NCBI GenBank assembly: GCA_030142905.1
Contig: JASJOG010000084.1
Location: forward strand, 1,140,001 to 1,204,000
Length of the DNA: 64,000 nucleotides
Direction of reading: 5' to 3'
Source of the DNA: Heliopora coerulea
Taxonomy: Eukaryota > Cnidaria > Anthozoa > Scleralcyonacea > Helioporidae
Under the pieces are notes generated by a model. It was given only the letters and a program-made list of their open reading frames with translations, did not search any database and had not been told where the DNA came from. Of this stretch, positions 25,701 through 56,900 are shown piece after piece. The translations under genes were made by a program, and so were the position numbers. The first letter of the stretch is position 1, and every line of letters starts with the position of its first letter.

Positions 25701-26307
25701 TGCTACTCCGCAACCTACGCTGCCTTGGAAAACGCTCGTACGTGGTAACATATGAATCTGTACAAAATTATCTGGCTGTTTCGTTTGACCAACCTCGAAG
25801 CGAGTAAACACAAGTCACCGCAAAGTTTAACTTTCCACCAACAACTGAGATGACCGTATGACGAAGTCTTTCAACCATGCACAAAAAAGCTTAAAGTTGG
25901 GTTGACGGACGAAACTGAAAGCAGTCATTCAAGTTTAAATAAAAAGCCCTTTGACAGAGCGTGAAACACAAAGTCACTTTAAGTTTCACTATATATATTT
26001 AAAAAAAGATATAAACACGGGAAAGAGTTCAGAAGAACTCGACTGCTGCAATGTGAGGCCGAAACCGAAGAAAGTTAAGATATTTCGAACGCGGGCTCAT
26101 TGGCAGCGGTTGACCGTTTATCTGAGAAATCGTGACCGGTTGAGAGGAAGGAGAACGCTATATCGATGATAATTCTAAGAGTGAAATACACGAAGTTGTT
26201 TGTTAATAAAACCACTCGGAAAGCCAAAAAAACCCCCAAAAACAAAAAAAACTGGGGTTTTTTGAACGAGTAGCTTAGGCTGCCTTTATAGAGGCTAAAA
26301 TGTCAAG
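22781..26307. other. Intergenic DNA, no gene recognised
   Basis: AT-rich sequence without a recognisable domain, RNA gene or repeat array. Open frames stay below 75 codons and look random. The right end merges into the 3' flank of the piwi gene. Confidence 0.5.
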
Positions 26308-26313
26308 TTTATT
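26308..26313 (-). terminator. Candidate polyadenylation signal of piwi gene
   Basis: AATAAA on the minus strand (TTTATT on plus), about 380 nt downstream of the piwi stop codon. It is the nearest canonical hexamer I noticed. Confidence 0.45.
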
Positions 26314-26690
26314 GCAAGATAGATTGCGCTGTAATTACCGACCTGCCCACAGAAGCCTCAGACGAAGTTAAAAGTGAGAGTGGGCACGCGAAGAGACTTG
26401 AACGCGCTTTGAAAACGTTAACTGGAAATTGCATGACGAGTGGATAAAACTCCCCGATAGTAAAAACTTTACAGTAACACACAAAAAGGTAAATTCGGAT
26501 GTTAACTTCGGACTACCCCCTAGTCTTCACATCCCGGAATATATTGGTCAACACGCGTTCTTCACCACGTGCTCTTTTGGCAAGGAAGGAACGTTGCTCT
26601 TACGTAGAGACCAGTGTGTGAACACAACAAATAATTTTGCCGAAATGTAAATGGCGTTGGTGCCGCCCGCTCTCTGTCCCATAAGACGGA

Positions 26691-45557
<18,867 letters not shown>

Positions 45558-46108
45558 CAATATCAAAACGTCAAGAACTTGAAATTGAGAGGAAGAAAAA
45601 CGACATTAAAAGTATTTAAAGGAGCCCTTGGTAGGTATAAAAACAGTACTAACTGCGTGCTCTACTGTCCACCTCCTTGCACGTAATGTGATCTCGTGGG
45701 ATTATGAGCGGGAAACACAAAGGATCCCACTACTATTTGAATGGATATTTCAAAGTGTTCAAACGAACAACCAGCTTCTAACTTGGCAAGTAACTCAACG
45801 TAGCATTAATATGAAGCTTCAGCTTAGGGAATTTTTAAAGTAAGTGAATGTGGTATTTTAGAAGCAAAAATCTTCCAACGTTATCTTTTAATTACTTCGA
45901 GTAGACTGGATTTGGAGTATTCATTGTAATTACCAGTTTGACGTCTCTTACGTAAGCTTTCGAAGTTCAGCCGGAAATACGCCCGGTCCTAGCCGAAAGT
46001 TAACGAGCTTTCGTCGATTGTTTGAAACGTCATGGCGTCGTCCGTTGCTGTTTTGTTATTTGAGACGAAGTTGACATAGAATTTTGTATTCTTGTCCTTA
46101 TTTCGAGG
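45558..46108. promoter_or_regulatory. Shared intergenic region between piwi and UPF0561 genes
   Basis: The two start codons face away from each other across 551 bp. The sequence is richer in CG dinucleotides than the surrounding introns. I see no TATA box at a convincing distance. A bidirectional promoter is inferred from arrangement alone. Confidence 0.5.
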
Positions 46109-48630
46109 ATGCCTCCGAAGATAGACAAGTCACACGGATTTATGCAGTCTATAATAAAAAACCAGGTCCTTAGAGACGAATACGATAAGGAACAAAAAAA
46201 TTTGGCCCACACAAAAGAAACTGAGGCGCTCAAGAAAGTGTCTTCACTCGAAGAAACTAAAAGCAAACGAACACCCAGACGAGCTGCGCAACAGTTGTAC
46301 GTACCGCCTCATGTGAAGAAGAATGACACAAACGAACCACGTGAGTTACAATGAGATGTTGTTGCGTTCACTTTGACGATCAAAATAATTCTTTTATCTT
46401 CCTATTTTAATACGTGTGATATTGATAATAATTATACATGAAAAGAGTATATAAATATTACAATAAAACAAAAAGGTAATTCACTGTAAATTACTGTTAC
46501 GTATTTCTGCATTGTGTTACATTGATATCACTCTACTCTTAGCCAATCAGAATCCAGAATTTTTGCGTTTACATTATTATGTACTTAACAAACTGAAAGT
46601 TGCTTGAGAGAGCCCTTGTGCTGTGATGTCAACATGAACAATTTCATTTCAACAGGAAAAATGCCAAACGTTTCCAGGTTTCTTTCTGGTTGAAAAGGTA
46701 GCATAAGCATTTCTGTCACAGTGCAAAGACAGGAAAGCTATTTTCAATTTTTTTTTCATAGAATAACCAAAGCTTTTCCCAAATCCTAGTGATAAATGTG
46801 ATGTCATCCACATCTTTCTACTCTGACAGAAAATGAGGCTAGTCTAATCAGAGTGCACGAAGGATGCATGTTATTGTATAGTATGCAATGCAGTCCATCC
46901 AGTTTGTTAAGTTTGCCTGAGGTAAAAAGGGTGTACAGTGGATTGATGAAGTTCATGTAAAATGCAGTTTTACTGAATTACACTTGCTAATACAGACACA
47001 TTAAAAGAAGGATCTAATGAACCCTTGAAATAGCATTCCTTTCATTACCATTGACCATGATTTCTTACAGTTCAGTCATATCCAGTTAAGAAAGCAGCTG
47101 AATTTTGGTAATATTAACTCATCTGGACCATATTCAATGTAATCTCTCTCAACAGCTGGCAGTATATAGAATTGTTTCATTCTTTAAAAAGTGATACTGC
47201 ATCCAAATTGCAAATTAAACTGTAATATTCCTTGGTGAATTTAGTGAGGTTTTTTTGAATATTAACATAAGTGAATATTGAAGTCTGCTCTTCTCATATT
47301 AGTAATAGTGCTGCCTATAGTTCAACCACATCTGTCTAGGAAACAACATCTTGTTACATATTCATTTTATAATAATTTTTAATCTGGTTTTTGGACAAAA
47401 TGTTCTATTTGGAAGATGTGAGTCAACAAAACAGTAATGAATTCATCAATTTAATGAAGTAGATTTCCCAGTTCATAGATCACTTTAATATCAACATTTA
47501 TACGTAGATTGCATTATTTATTACTGATCAAATTTATCAACTTGTTTAGTATAACTACAAAAGCATTTGATTTAGTAAAAATAAAATTTGATTTTTAAAG
47601 AAAATTTAACTCAAACATTATACACAGGCTGCATAACTTTTGACATAATTGTATCTTGATGTAACATCTCATTGCATTCTAATTTCATACTGGTATATTT
47701 TTAATGTTGAGGTCCTTGGACCATATAAATATTGCCCTATATCACAAATGTTTACCTCCCAAAAAGGCATCATAGTGATCAAAATTTTTTTGTCAATTTA
47801 TGGTTTTTTAAAGTTAAGATTTTCTCAAGATATCTTTCTAAATTGTAAATATTTTATCAGATGATTTCAAGTAGTTGAAATTGATTGAGGTCAGCATGGC
47901 CGTAGCACACAACATTGGTAATACTGAATATTCTTAATGAACATTTTCAGCCAAACCAAGCCTGAAAAACATACCTGAAAAGAGATCAACCAAAGAATTT
48001 AGTCCAGACAAGAGAGACCTTAAAAGGCCAAGACAAAATGCACTTCATTGTGAAAGTAGTCCAAGAACCTTATTCAAATTTGAATATGAAGATGATTCAG
48101 GAGATGTGAGAACTCTTTATGTTAAAGAGGTGAAAACAATTTAATAAACTTGTATGTGTACAGGCATGTTTTCATCTGAAAAACAAGGACTTTAACTCTA
48201 TCCCATCACTAGCTACGAGTCTAATTTTCAATTTTGGTAATTGATTGTATTGTTAAAGATGAATTTCCTTAAGACTTCAGTAGTGACTCTTGACTAAATG
48301 TTGGTCTTTGTATCCAGTAACTCCATACACTACAACAAGACTGTTCTACCTGGAGGTTCATCAAGGGCCACCCTTCGTGGGTCTAGTATTACTAGAAGAG
48401 GAAACCAGGTTACCCAGTGAAAATCTGGAGGCAGTTCACAGATGCCAGATATTTCTCAATCTACCTTCACTACAGTAACTAAACTTATAAATTATTTTTT
48501 TCTTAAGGATGACAATGCTGAAGATTTAGCTGAAACATTTGGTAATCAACTTGGACTCACAAAATCTTTAAAGAAAGCACTTCAACATAAACTTAGAGAG
48601 GAAATAAACAGTTGTTTAAGTGGCCCTTGA
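46109..48630 (+). CDS. C2orf68: UPF0561 family protein (human C2orf68 homologue), complete
   Basis: Exons 46109-46340, 47951-48129 and 48508-48630 join in phase (534 nt, 177 residues plus stop). The N-terminus has HGFMQSIIKNQVLRDEYDKE, which matches the family's His-Gly-Phe...Asn-Gln...Arg-Asp-Asp/Glu-Tyr-Asp-Lys signature. A basic middle part (Lys/Arg-rich, about residues 50-110) follows. The C-terminal half has LFKFEYEDDSGDVRTLYV and ends in a helical ALQHKLREEI segment, as in the vertebrate protein. Length is close to the vertebrate protein. The function of this family is not established. Donors are CCAC|GTGAGT and AGAG|GTGAAA; acceptors are TTTTCAG and TTCTTAAG. It is divergent from piwi and converges with the RhoGEF gene. 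Confidence 0.9.
48335..48435 (-). repeat. Decayed SINE fragment, reverse orientation
   Basis: The reverse complement contains CACTGGGTAACCTGGTTTCC and ACCCACGAAGGGTGGCCCTT, matching the central part of the SINEs at 28.5 and 29.3 kb. It lies in intron 2 of the UPF0561 gene. Confidence 0.65.
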
Positions 48631-48759
48631 GTTCAGAGATGCAAGGAATCACTACTGTACCTAATGTAATATACAATGATAGGGATATTTTTGAAATGAG
48701 AATAATTGTAATATATTGTATTAATATTTTCTATTAAATGTGAGTGGTACTCTAACCTC

Positions 48760-48765
48760 AATAAA
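48760..48765 (+). terminator. Candidate polyadenylation signal of UPF0561 gene
   Basis: AATAAA 130 nt after the stop codon of the plus-strand gene. Confidence 0.6.
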
Positions 48766-49039
48766 ATCATTCATGAAGGATTGCAACACAGGGACAGATC
48801 CAAGAGTTTGCAAAGTGGGGGATGCAGTTCATCATCTCAAATCCAAAGCCCATCCAATGAGGCCTGGGGACATTTTCAGTGAACTTTGTCTTTGTATCAG
48901 TTGCAAAAAGTACTTTGCTATCATGTTCCATCAACATTTCATTGAAAGTATTTTCCATTTCAATGGCTATGAACAACATAAAGGTATGAAGAAGTGTCAT
49001 GTAATTTGATCCTAAGTTAAGGTAACAACAGTTTGGACC

Positions 49040-49130
49040 CCTTTGCTATGAAATAACCCATTCACTGCTGAAGTTCTCCCCTGGATGAGTAAAACAGTCT
49101 GACGTTTGCCTGAGTAAATTGATGGGAATC
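49040..49130 (-). repeat. Dispersed GCCAGA-type repeat, reverse copy
   Basis: CCCCTGGATGAGTAAAACAG, then TCTGACGTTTGCC on plus is the reverse of the motif seen at 2.0, 33.1 and 59.4 kb. It lies between the convergent UPF0561 and RhoGEF genes, where no gene is seen from 48631 to 50919. Confidence 0.45.
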
Positions 49131-49984
49131 TCATCCTGCTGGTTATTCAGTAAGTGTTGGTTGTTGTTTTGGAGTACCTAATGCACATTCCCACATACAT
49201 GGTACTACACCTTTTGCTGTTCATTATTAGAGAATATTACATAACACCAACCACAAAGTTATTAAAGTAAAAATGCATTCATTTTATTCAATCGACCTTC
49301 ACTAGCGTAGATATGCAACCATTTGCATCAAAGGGCATTCCATAGCGGCAAAAGGCGACCACCAACATCTTTCTAGTATACATTGGGGATAATAAAATTT
49401 CAACTATGCAACAGAAATATCCTGCCTAATCTCAAACTAATTTAACATGACAGGAATGTCATTTATTTAATTAGCAAGACGATTGTTAAATAAAGCAACC
49501 TTTTTTAATAAATCCTTTTCTAACATGCCATATGAAACGCGATATTTCGTTAAATATAAAGTGTTGTTAGCAACATACTTATTATTCATCTTTAATATTA
49601 ATAATTTTCATTTTACAGCTTGTTAACGTGTCGGGTTCTTTTGATTATGCAGCACATTGTGTTATTTTTGCATAAAATATAAATTCTGTGAGAATCATTT
49701 GCAACTTTTACATATGAAGCATTTCAGCTTAGCTTCCAACCAAGGTTAAAATCTTGTTATTATCAACGTGTATCAGTTCAAAAGTGGGCTTTAGCTCGGG
49801 ACTCGAGCTCCATTACCGTTATTCAGTGTCAACGCACTCCCAGTCACATACTACATCTTCCTCTGAGAACTCTAAATGCAACTCGTACGGCTGGGCTACA
49901 ACTTCAAAGTGAACATTGTTGTATAACGCTGACTAATGTTTGTCGATCCAGCAATGTAAAGCTACGAGACTGTTTTCCACTTGG

Positions 49985-50135
49985 GAGCTTGGAGATATTA
50001 ATGGCTGACCGTTGGACGTTCATTCAGTTCTAACCTCAAAAAAACGATTTCTGAGCCCCAGACGGGGATCGAACCCCGAACCCGCAACCTTCTGATGATC
50101 GGTGAGACGCTCTTACCATTGCGCTACCGAGACTT
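49985..50135 (-). repeat. tRNA-like SINE, minus-strand member of a head-to-head pair
   Basis: On the minus strand, positions 50135-50064 fold as a cloverleaf: a 7-bp acceptor with three G-T wobbles (GTCTCGG with CTGGGGC), a D arm, a mismatched anticodon stem and a good T arm (GCGGGTTCGAACCCCGT). The loop offers GAT but lacks U33. The copy continues past the tRNA into TTTTTTTGAGG and a 3' body shared with its plus-strand partner, so it is a SINE and not a free tRNA gene. Confidence 0.65.
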
Positions 50136-50144
50136 AAACCTCAA

Positions 50145-50285
50145 CACACGTCGGTAACACGATGGTTAAAGCGTCTCGCCGGTCATCAGAAGGTTGTGAG
50201 TTGGATCCTCGTCTGGGACAACGGAATCGTTTTTCTGAGGATAGAGCTTGACGAGCATCTAACGATCATCTATGAATCTCAAGGT
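50145..50285 (+). repeat. tRNA-like SINE, plus-strand member of the pair
   Basis: TCGGTAACACGATGGTTAAA, then GTCATCAGAAGGTTG, a box-B-like GAGTTGGATCCTCG and an AATCGTTTTTCTGAGGATAG tail parallel the minus-strand member. Box B is more decayed. The two heads are only about 10 bp apart and point away from each other. Confidence 0.65.
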
Positions 50286-50919
50286 ACATTTCCACTTGTG
50301 CAGTTTCTATTGCAATTTTCCCGTCTTTTAAAGAGAATTTATACGCAACGGCGGACGAATCTGCATACAACAAAGGCAGGATCGTTAAATGAACGAGTAC
50401 TTAAAATCGTGTCCGCATGCAGCACACATGGAAACGCTCTATTGATTTCTAGTCTCCGCAATTTTTGCCGTATCTTTAATCTGTATCCGTACAAACGTAA
50501 ATGTAGCTTTACTTGGTTCAAAGTCCGATTTCGGTAAAACATTTTCCCCACTCCCACCAAATATTGTTAGGTGCAACAATGTTAAATCGCGTGGTCAGTT
50601 TTCCAGCATTATAAAGCCACAAATGTCGGCTAAAGTTGTACAACAATGTTCGAACGTTCAGCCCCGACGGCAGTAAACCGAAGCACATGGTCTGGAAACT
50701 CTTGGTTCTATGTTTTTGTTGTCAATTTTAGAGAATCACTACGGATAGTATAATAAATATGAATACTAATTGCCATAAATAAAAAGATTTGTGTGCGGTG
50801 GGTGACCTTCCGACATAAGTCATTGCTTCGTTATCTTTCTTTGGCACCCGGTTCAAAGTTGTCGGAGTTTCAAGACCATCAGCTTCTATTAATCCTGTGC
50901 TACGTTAACTTGACCATCT

Positions 50920-53900
50920 CTACCTCTTGGCCAGAAAAGACCCTGGTACATAACCATGCTGTCCATTGACTTCAACCGACCACCACTCATGGTTACCCGA
51001 CGGATCATGTCGCTCAAGAACCCTGACCACATCACCGACTGCCAAACTTACCTCAATGGAGCTACGTGCCTCAAAATCATACCGCGCTACGAACTCCGTA
51101 GCTGAATTCAACAGTGTACCATTTGCAGATCCGCTTTTCGCAACATGGCTTGTGGTCTGTGCTGTCAGGAAATTTGATGGTACATACCCAGTTTGACCAG
51201 CATGGTTCACTTTCCACCACTCGCTATTTCCAAGGCTGTCGTGGTATTGAAGAACTTTGACGATGTCGCCCTTGTTGACAGACAATTCTTCAGGTGCTTC
51301 TGCTTTGAACATAAACTTCACGACACAATTCTCATTTCCCGAGTCGCTTCTTTGGCCGCTACCTTCGCTTAACATAATTACCTGCCAGTACAAAAAGAAT
51401 CATTCTAGCTTTTTAAATACTGATTTCTAGCCAACCAGTAAGTAGTTTCAGAATTCCTCTCAGGACAACGGGAGTACATTCCACGGTTTCATGATATCGA
51501 AATTTTGTTGGCAGTTGTTCCTGTGACTGGTATTGGTCGTTTTCTCACTCCTTGGTGCGGTGCCTTAACGGGTTTAGGCCGATCGTCAGGTAATCGGGGT
51601 TACCTAGGACTTTAAGACGTCATCCAAGTAGACGTGAAGTATTGTGACCTACCCCAGCAGCGGCTGAGGGACCCGTTTGTCTGTCATTCTGTCCACACAC
51701 GAGGGCCTGGGTACCAGGCTCACGGCGTACTTCTTATATAAGGTGGATTTCCACTTGGCGTAAAATTTTCGCGCGCGCAAAAGCTGCATTGTTAAAATTG
51801 AATAGATTTCTGCTTGGTTCCCCATTCGAGAGCTCCTAATACAATGGGAAAACTTCGCGCGAGTGACATTTTGCACCAAGTGGAAATCTACTTTTACTGA
51901 TGTTTACGCAAATGGGAGCACTTTCTCTTCAATTTTATATTTTTAAACCTTGACCGGTGGTCCGATCAAGGTTAGACCCAGGGTTAGCCAGGTTTCCAAA
52001 GTAAAACATTCGTTACTATTCTGAGGCCTTTCTTAACTTTAATTGGTAAACTTGGTCCACAAAATTTAAAGCTGAGTGAGTTTTGTCTCGTAAATCATCT
52101 GAACTTAGAGGTTTTAACTTGTTACATTGCAGGGAGCAGCGTTTTAAAGATGAACAGCCGTATGTCGATCGCCATTTGAAGTTGCAAGACCCACACTTCG
52201 TGATTTTTTGAAGATGTATAAAGTGTCTCACAAACTATTATACACGAATACCCAATATATCACAATAGCTACCCTCACTTTTAAGTCACCTTACCCGAGT
52301 TCCTACTTCTCTCTTGTGCAATAAACTTCTGTCTCTGACGCGGACCGTTCGAGACCGCACTAGTCCACCAGAATCCGACGGGGGAAGCGGGGCTCTCCTT
52401 TTACGCTCGCTTCCACTTCTTCTTAAACTTTTGCTCTTCAAAGGTTTCTCTTCGGGAGAAAGGTATTCCAGCCCAACCTTATATAATTTAGGGAAATTAC
52501 ATTAAAGTTAAATTTCAGTGCGTCATTTTGCTCTCTTGTTATCACCACCAAGCCTGGTTTTGTTGCCATACATTTTTTATAGGTAAAACAAAGCTTGGCT
52601 GTCACAGCAAAAGTATGAAGTCGCCTTGCATTAGGCATATTAAATGAAGACGAAGAAGGAAAAGAAGGAGAAGAAGAAGAAGAAGAAGAAGAAGGAGAAG
52701 AAGGAGAAGAAGAAGAAGAAGAAGGAGAAGAAGAAGAAGAAGGAGAAGAACATGAAGAAGAAAAAGAAGATGAAGAAGAAGAAAAACAACAACAAATAGA
52801 AAATGAAGAAAAAGATAAAGATGTCGATGATGATGATGAAGTATACGACGAAGACGAAGCCGACGACAACGACGAAGACGAAGCCGACGACAACGACGAA
52901 GACGAAGGAGGACAACAACGACAACAACGACAACAACGACAACAACGACAACAACGACAACAACAACAACAACAACGACAACAACGACAACAACAACTAC
53001 AACAACAACAACTACAACAACAACAACTACAACAACAACAACTACAACAACAACAACTACAACAACAACAACGACAACAACAACAACAACAACAACGACG
53101 ACGACAACAACGACAACAACTACAACAACAACAACTACAACAACAACTACAACAACTACAACAACAACAACTACAACAACAACAACTACAACAATAACAA
53201 CAACAACAACAACAGCAACAACGACAACTACAACTACAACAACTACAACAACAACAACAACTACAACAACAACAACTGCAACTACAACAACAACTACAAC
53301 AACAACTACAACTACAACAACAACTACAACTACAACAACAACAACTACAACTACAACAACAACTACAATAACAACTACAACAACAACAACTACAACAACA
53401 ACAACTACAACTACAACAACAACAACTACAACAACAACAACAACAACAGCAACAGCAACAGCAACAACAACTACAACTACAACTACAACTACAACAACAA
53501 CAACAACTACAACTACAACAACAACTACAACAACAACTACAACTACAACTACAACAACAACTACAACTACAACTACAACAACAACTACAACAACAACTAC
53601 AACTACAACAACAACTACAACTACAACAACAACGACAACAACAACGGCAACAACAACAACAGCAACAACAACGACGACGACGACGACGACGACAACAACA
53701 ACAACAGAAACAAGAACAACAACAATAACAACAACAGCAACAACAATAATAACAACAACTACAACAAATGATGACAAGTGGACGTTCCTCTTACTCATCT
53801 ATTCGGAAAAAGTTTTCTGAACACATGAGCTTGACGAGCATTCACTTTCACCAGGAATAACACACAGCACCCACATATACTGCGCAACATTGGTGTGTAA

Positions 53901-56900
53901 CGTCCATTTAAAAACAACAAAAACAAGGGAAAAATGAAATAAAATGTTTTTGAACAGAGAACACCGTTTCCTTGTTTAAATAAGTTTTTATAAACAATTT
54001 GCGCTACCTACCGGTCGAACATTGGGACGCATTGGTTTAGGTGCTGTCAAATATTTCTTAGGCGTGAAAGTAAGTTGAAACACTTCATGAGTGGCAAGTT
54101 TACTTCGAGAGAAGAAATCCGACATGTCTCCACCTTTTGAATTAACTACAGAAAGCTGGACAAAAAGACAAAAGATTTTGAGAAACCTACGTCTTGAAAA
54201 ATATTATTGAAGGCAAGATTAACATATTTAAAGTACCATGCTTTAAGCCTGTTCCATTCTCTTTACCTGCACTGAAGGACTGAATCGATCAAAAGCTTCG
54301 ACAAAAAAGTTCTTGTGCGCATTAGCAAAATTAGCTATGCACGTCTGTAAGACCACAAACGCTTTGCTGTTTAATATGGGGAGTTCATCTAACAGTTGGA
54401 TATTCAATGCTTCGTAATTCTTCTTAGCTAACTCCAACTCTTCGTTTGCCTGAAAAATAGGACTTTCTAAGGAATTATTTTCTTTGGAACACCCTTTCTT
54501 TGTTAATCCACTAAATGTTTTCGGAAATTCCCCCCAAAACATCTGAATGTCACAAATTTTTTTAACTCGAAATATCTCGAAAATCTTTCAAAATTTCTTC
54601 CATATCTCTCATTCTAATTTTAATGTTTTGGCTACAGGCTCCTCTGTATTACATCCGACTTCTCTGAATATTCTCTGCAAAAACATCTGGATATTTGTCG
54701 CTAAGCCTACATAAAGAGGCCTTAGCGATGGAAAATGATCAAAGTTGCAAGTGTCGTTAGCCCAGATAGACAATCCCGAATGTTATAACAGCAAACTAAA
54801 AACACTTTACCTGTTTCCACTTATCACGATCTTTGATCTTGTCTATTTTGTTAGCCCAACTGTCATAGTCCAAGCATTTGTCGTGTCTTTTTTGTATCAG
54901 TCTATGAGGACCTTGGAACAACTGCATCAAGTTAACCAGAGGCGAGAGCACCTTCGCATCAAGAACTTGTTTCTATAGGAGAAAAAAAAGTTCGTCACAA
55001 ATGTATGACCCAAGCAAAGTTGAAGTGGCGAATCGTATATAAATGATATTGCGAAATCCTACTTGTACACAATAACATTAATGAAATAATCTGCACTGTT
55101 TGTGTCCAGATATTACTTATCATACCAATTCATTCACAAGATTTCCTCCAATATACTTCTGTGCATTATGGTATTCTTTGACTTCCTCCTTATCCTCCTT
55201 GTTCTGGTAAAAGTTAACGATGTTTTGAGCTGTTTGCAATTGGTTAGTGTGAACCTCCTGTAATAAAATAACTCCAGGAGTTTGGTGTGCACTTCATCAA
55301 GGAACAAATTCAATAAATCTAATCATATGATCAAGCAATTAATTTAATCAGCATAATACATCATATTTAATAGCATATTTACTTCATAATTTATCATATT
55401 TCTTGGTATACCGTTACACTTTATCATACACTTTTATATACAGTGACTATATACTGTGTACTATGTAACCATATGCAATAATACATGATACATTATACAT
55501 AGTACACGAAACACAATGCCTAATGCATAATGAATAATGTGTAATCCATAACACATGAATGATATACATCATATATAATGTATAATATATAATGCACAAT
55601 GTAAACAGCGTATTGTACAGAAAGTACAATGTACAATTCATTGTTACGAAATCAATTCCTTTACACGTGAATTGGGACGGATTTGTTCGTTTATCTAATT
55701 GGTTGACTGATAATTCAAATTTAATAAATAACAGATTAAAAATATTTCAGCAAGCACACAAGTAAAAATATCTTCCATTCGTCAAACTAAAACCTTTGAA
55801 AATACTACCAGCTACTTATCCGAGAGAGTTCATTTATCTCTAAGATATACGCATGATATTCCATCTGATCATCTTCATAGGCGGATAAACCAGTGCAGAT
55901 ATAAATGTAAAAATAATTCTCACAAACTAAGTTAAATGTAGTTGATCTAGTCCATAAAATCGTAATCATTAAGTCACCTCAAACTGGTCAACATATTGTG
56001 TAGTATTTTTGATTAAGCTCTTCACCGTCTTCTCAATGTGGTAAAAGATTTGTTCTTTTTCATTAAACGTCTTATCCACAGTCTGAAGCATTCAGCAAAA
56101 AAGAAAAATTGGAAATTAAATGTCAAAGTATTAACCGAGAAGTCGACATATGTTGTGTCTTCGGTCAAGTAGATTATACCATTCAAAAAAATGGAAAATT
56201 TTCAAGAACACATTGAACTCATTTTGTTCGGTTTTGTGCCATTTTATTTCAAGAAATTGAAAGCGTAGAGTCATGATAGCCTTCTATGTTTGTTTTCTTG
56301 TAGGGAAGGGATTGCCTCACCATTTAGGAAAGACACAGACAAACTAGATAAGAGAAACTTTCATGAAAATTCGTCCATTCAGTTCTTAACATATTTGTCC
56401 CGTTACTACCTACTTATCAACTCACCTCCTCATTTATCTTCCACCCATCTCATCCACTCACTAACCCATTATCCTATTCATCCACCTACCTATCCCATTT
56501 ACCCACTTACCTACCCCATTCACTCACCTACCTACCCCATTCACCCACCTACCTACCCCATTCACCCACCTGCCTATCCCATTCACCCACCTACCTACCC
56601 CATTCACCCACCTACCAATCCCGTTCACCCACCTACCAATCCCGTTCACCCACCTACCTATCCCGTTCACCCACCTACCTATCCCGTTCACCCACCTACC
56701 TATCCCGTTCACCCACCTACCTATCCCGTTCACCCACCTACCTATCCCGTTCACCCACCTGCCTATCCCATTCACCCACCTACCTATCCCATTCACCCAC
56801 CTACCTATCCCATTCACCCACCTACCTATCCCATTCACCCACCTACCTACCCCATTCACCCACTTGCCTACCCCATTCACCCACCTGCCTATCCCATTCA

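Noticed and set aside
50064..50135. Functional tRNA gene (anticodon GAT) on the minus strand
   Set aside because: Three wobble pairs in the acceptor, a mismatch in the anticodon stem, no U33, and similarity to a neighbouring copy continues beyond the tRNA end, so a SINE head is more likely.
52602..53798. 398-codon poly-valine frame (minus) and 322-codon poly-asparagine frame (plus)
   Set aside because: Both are by-products of the 3-base periodic GAA/CAA repeat inside an intron of a well-supported gene.
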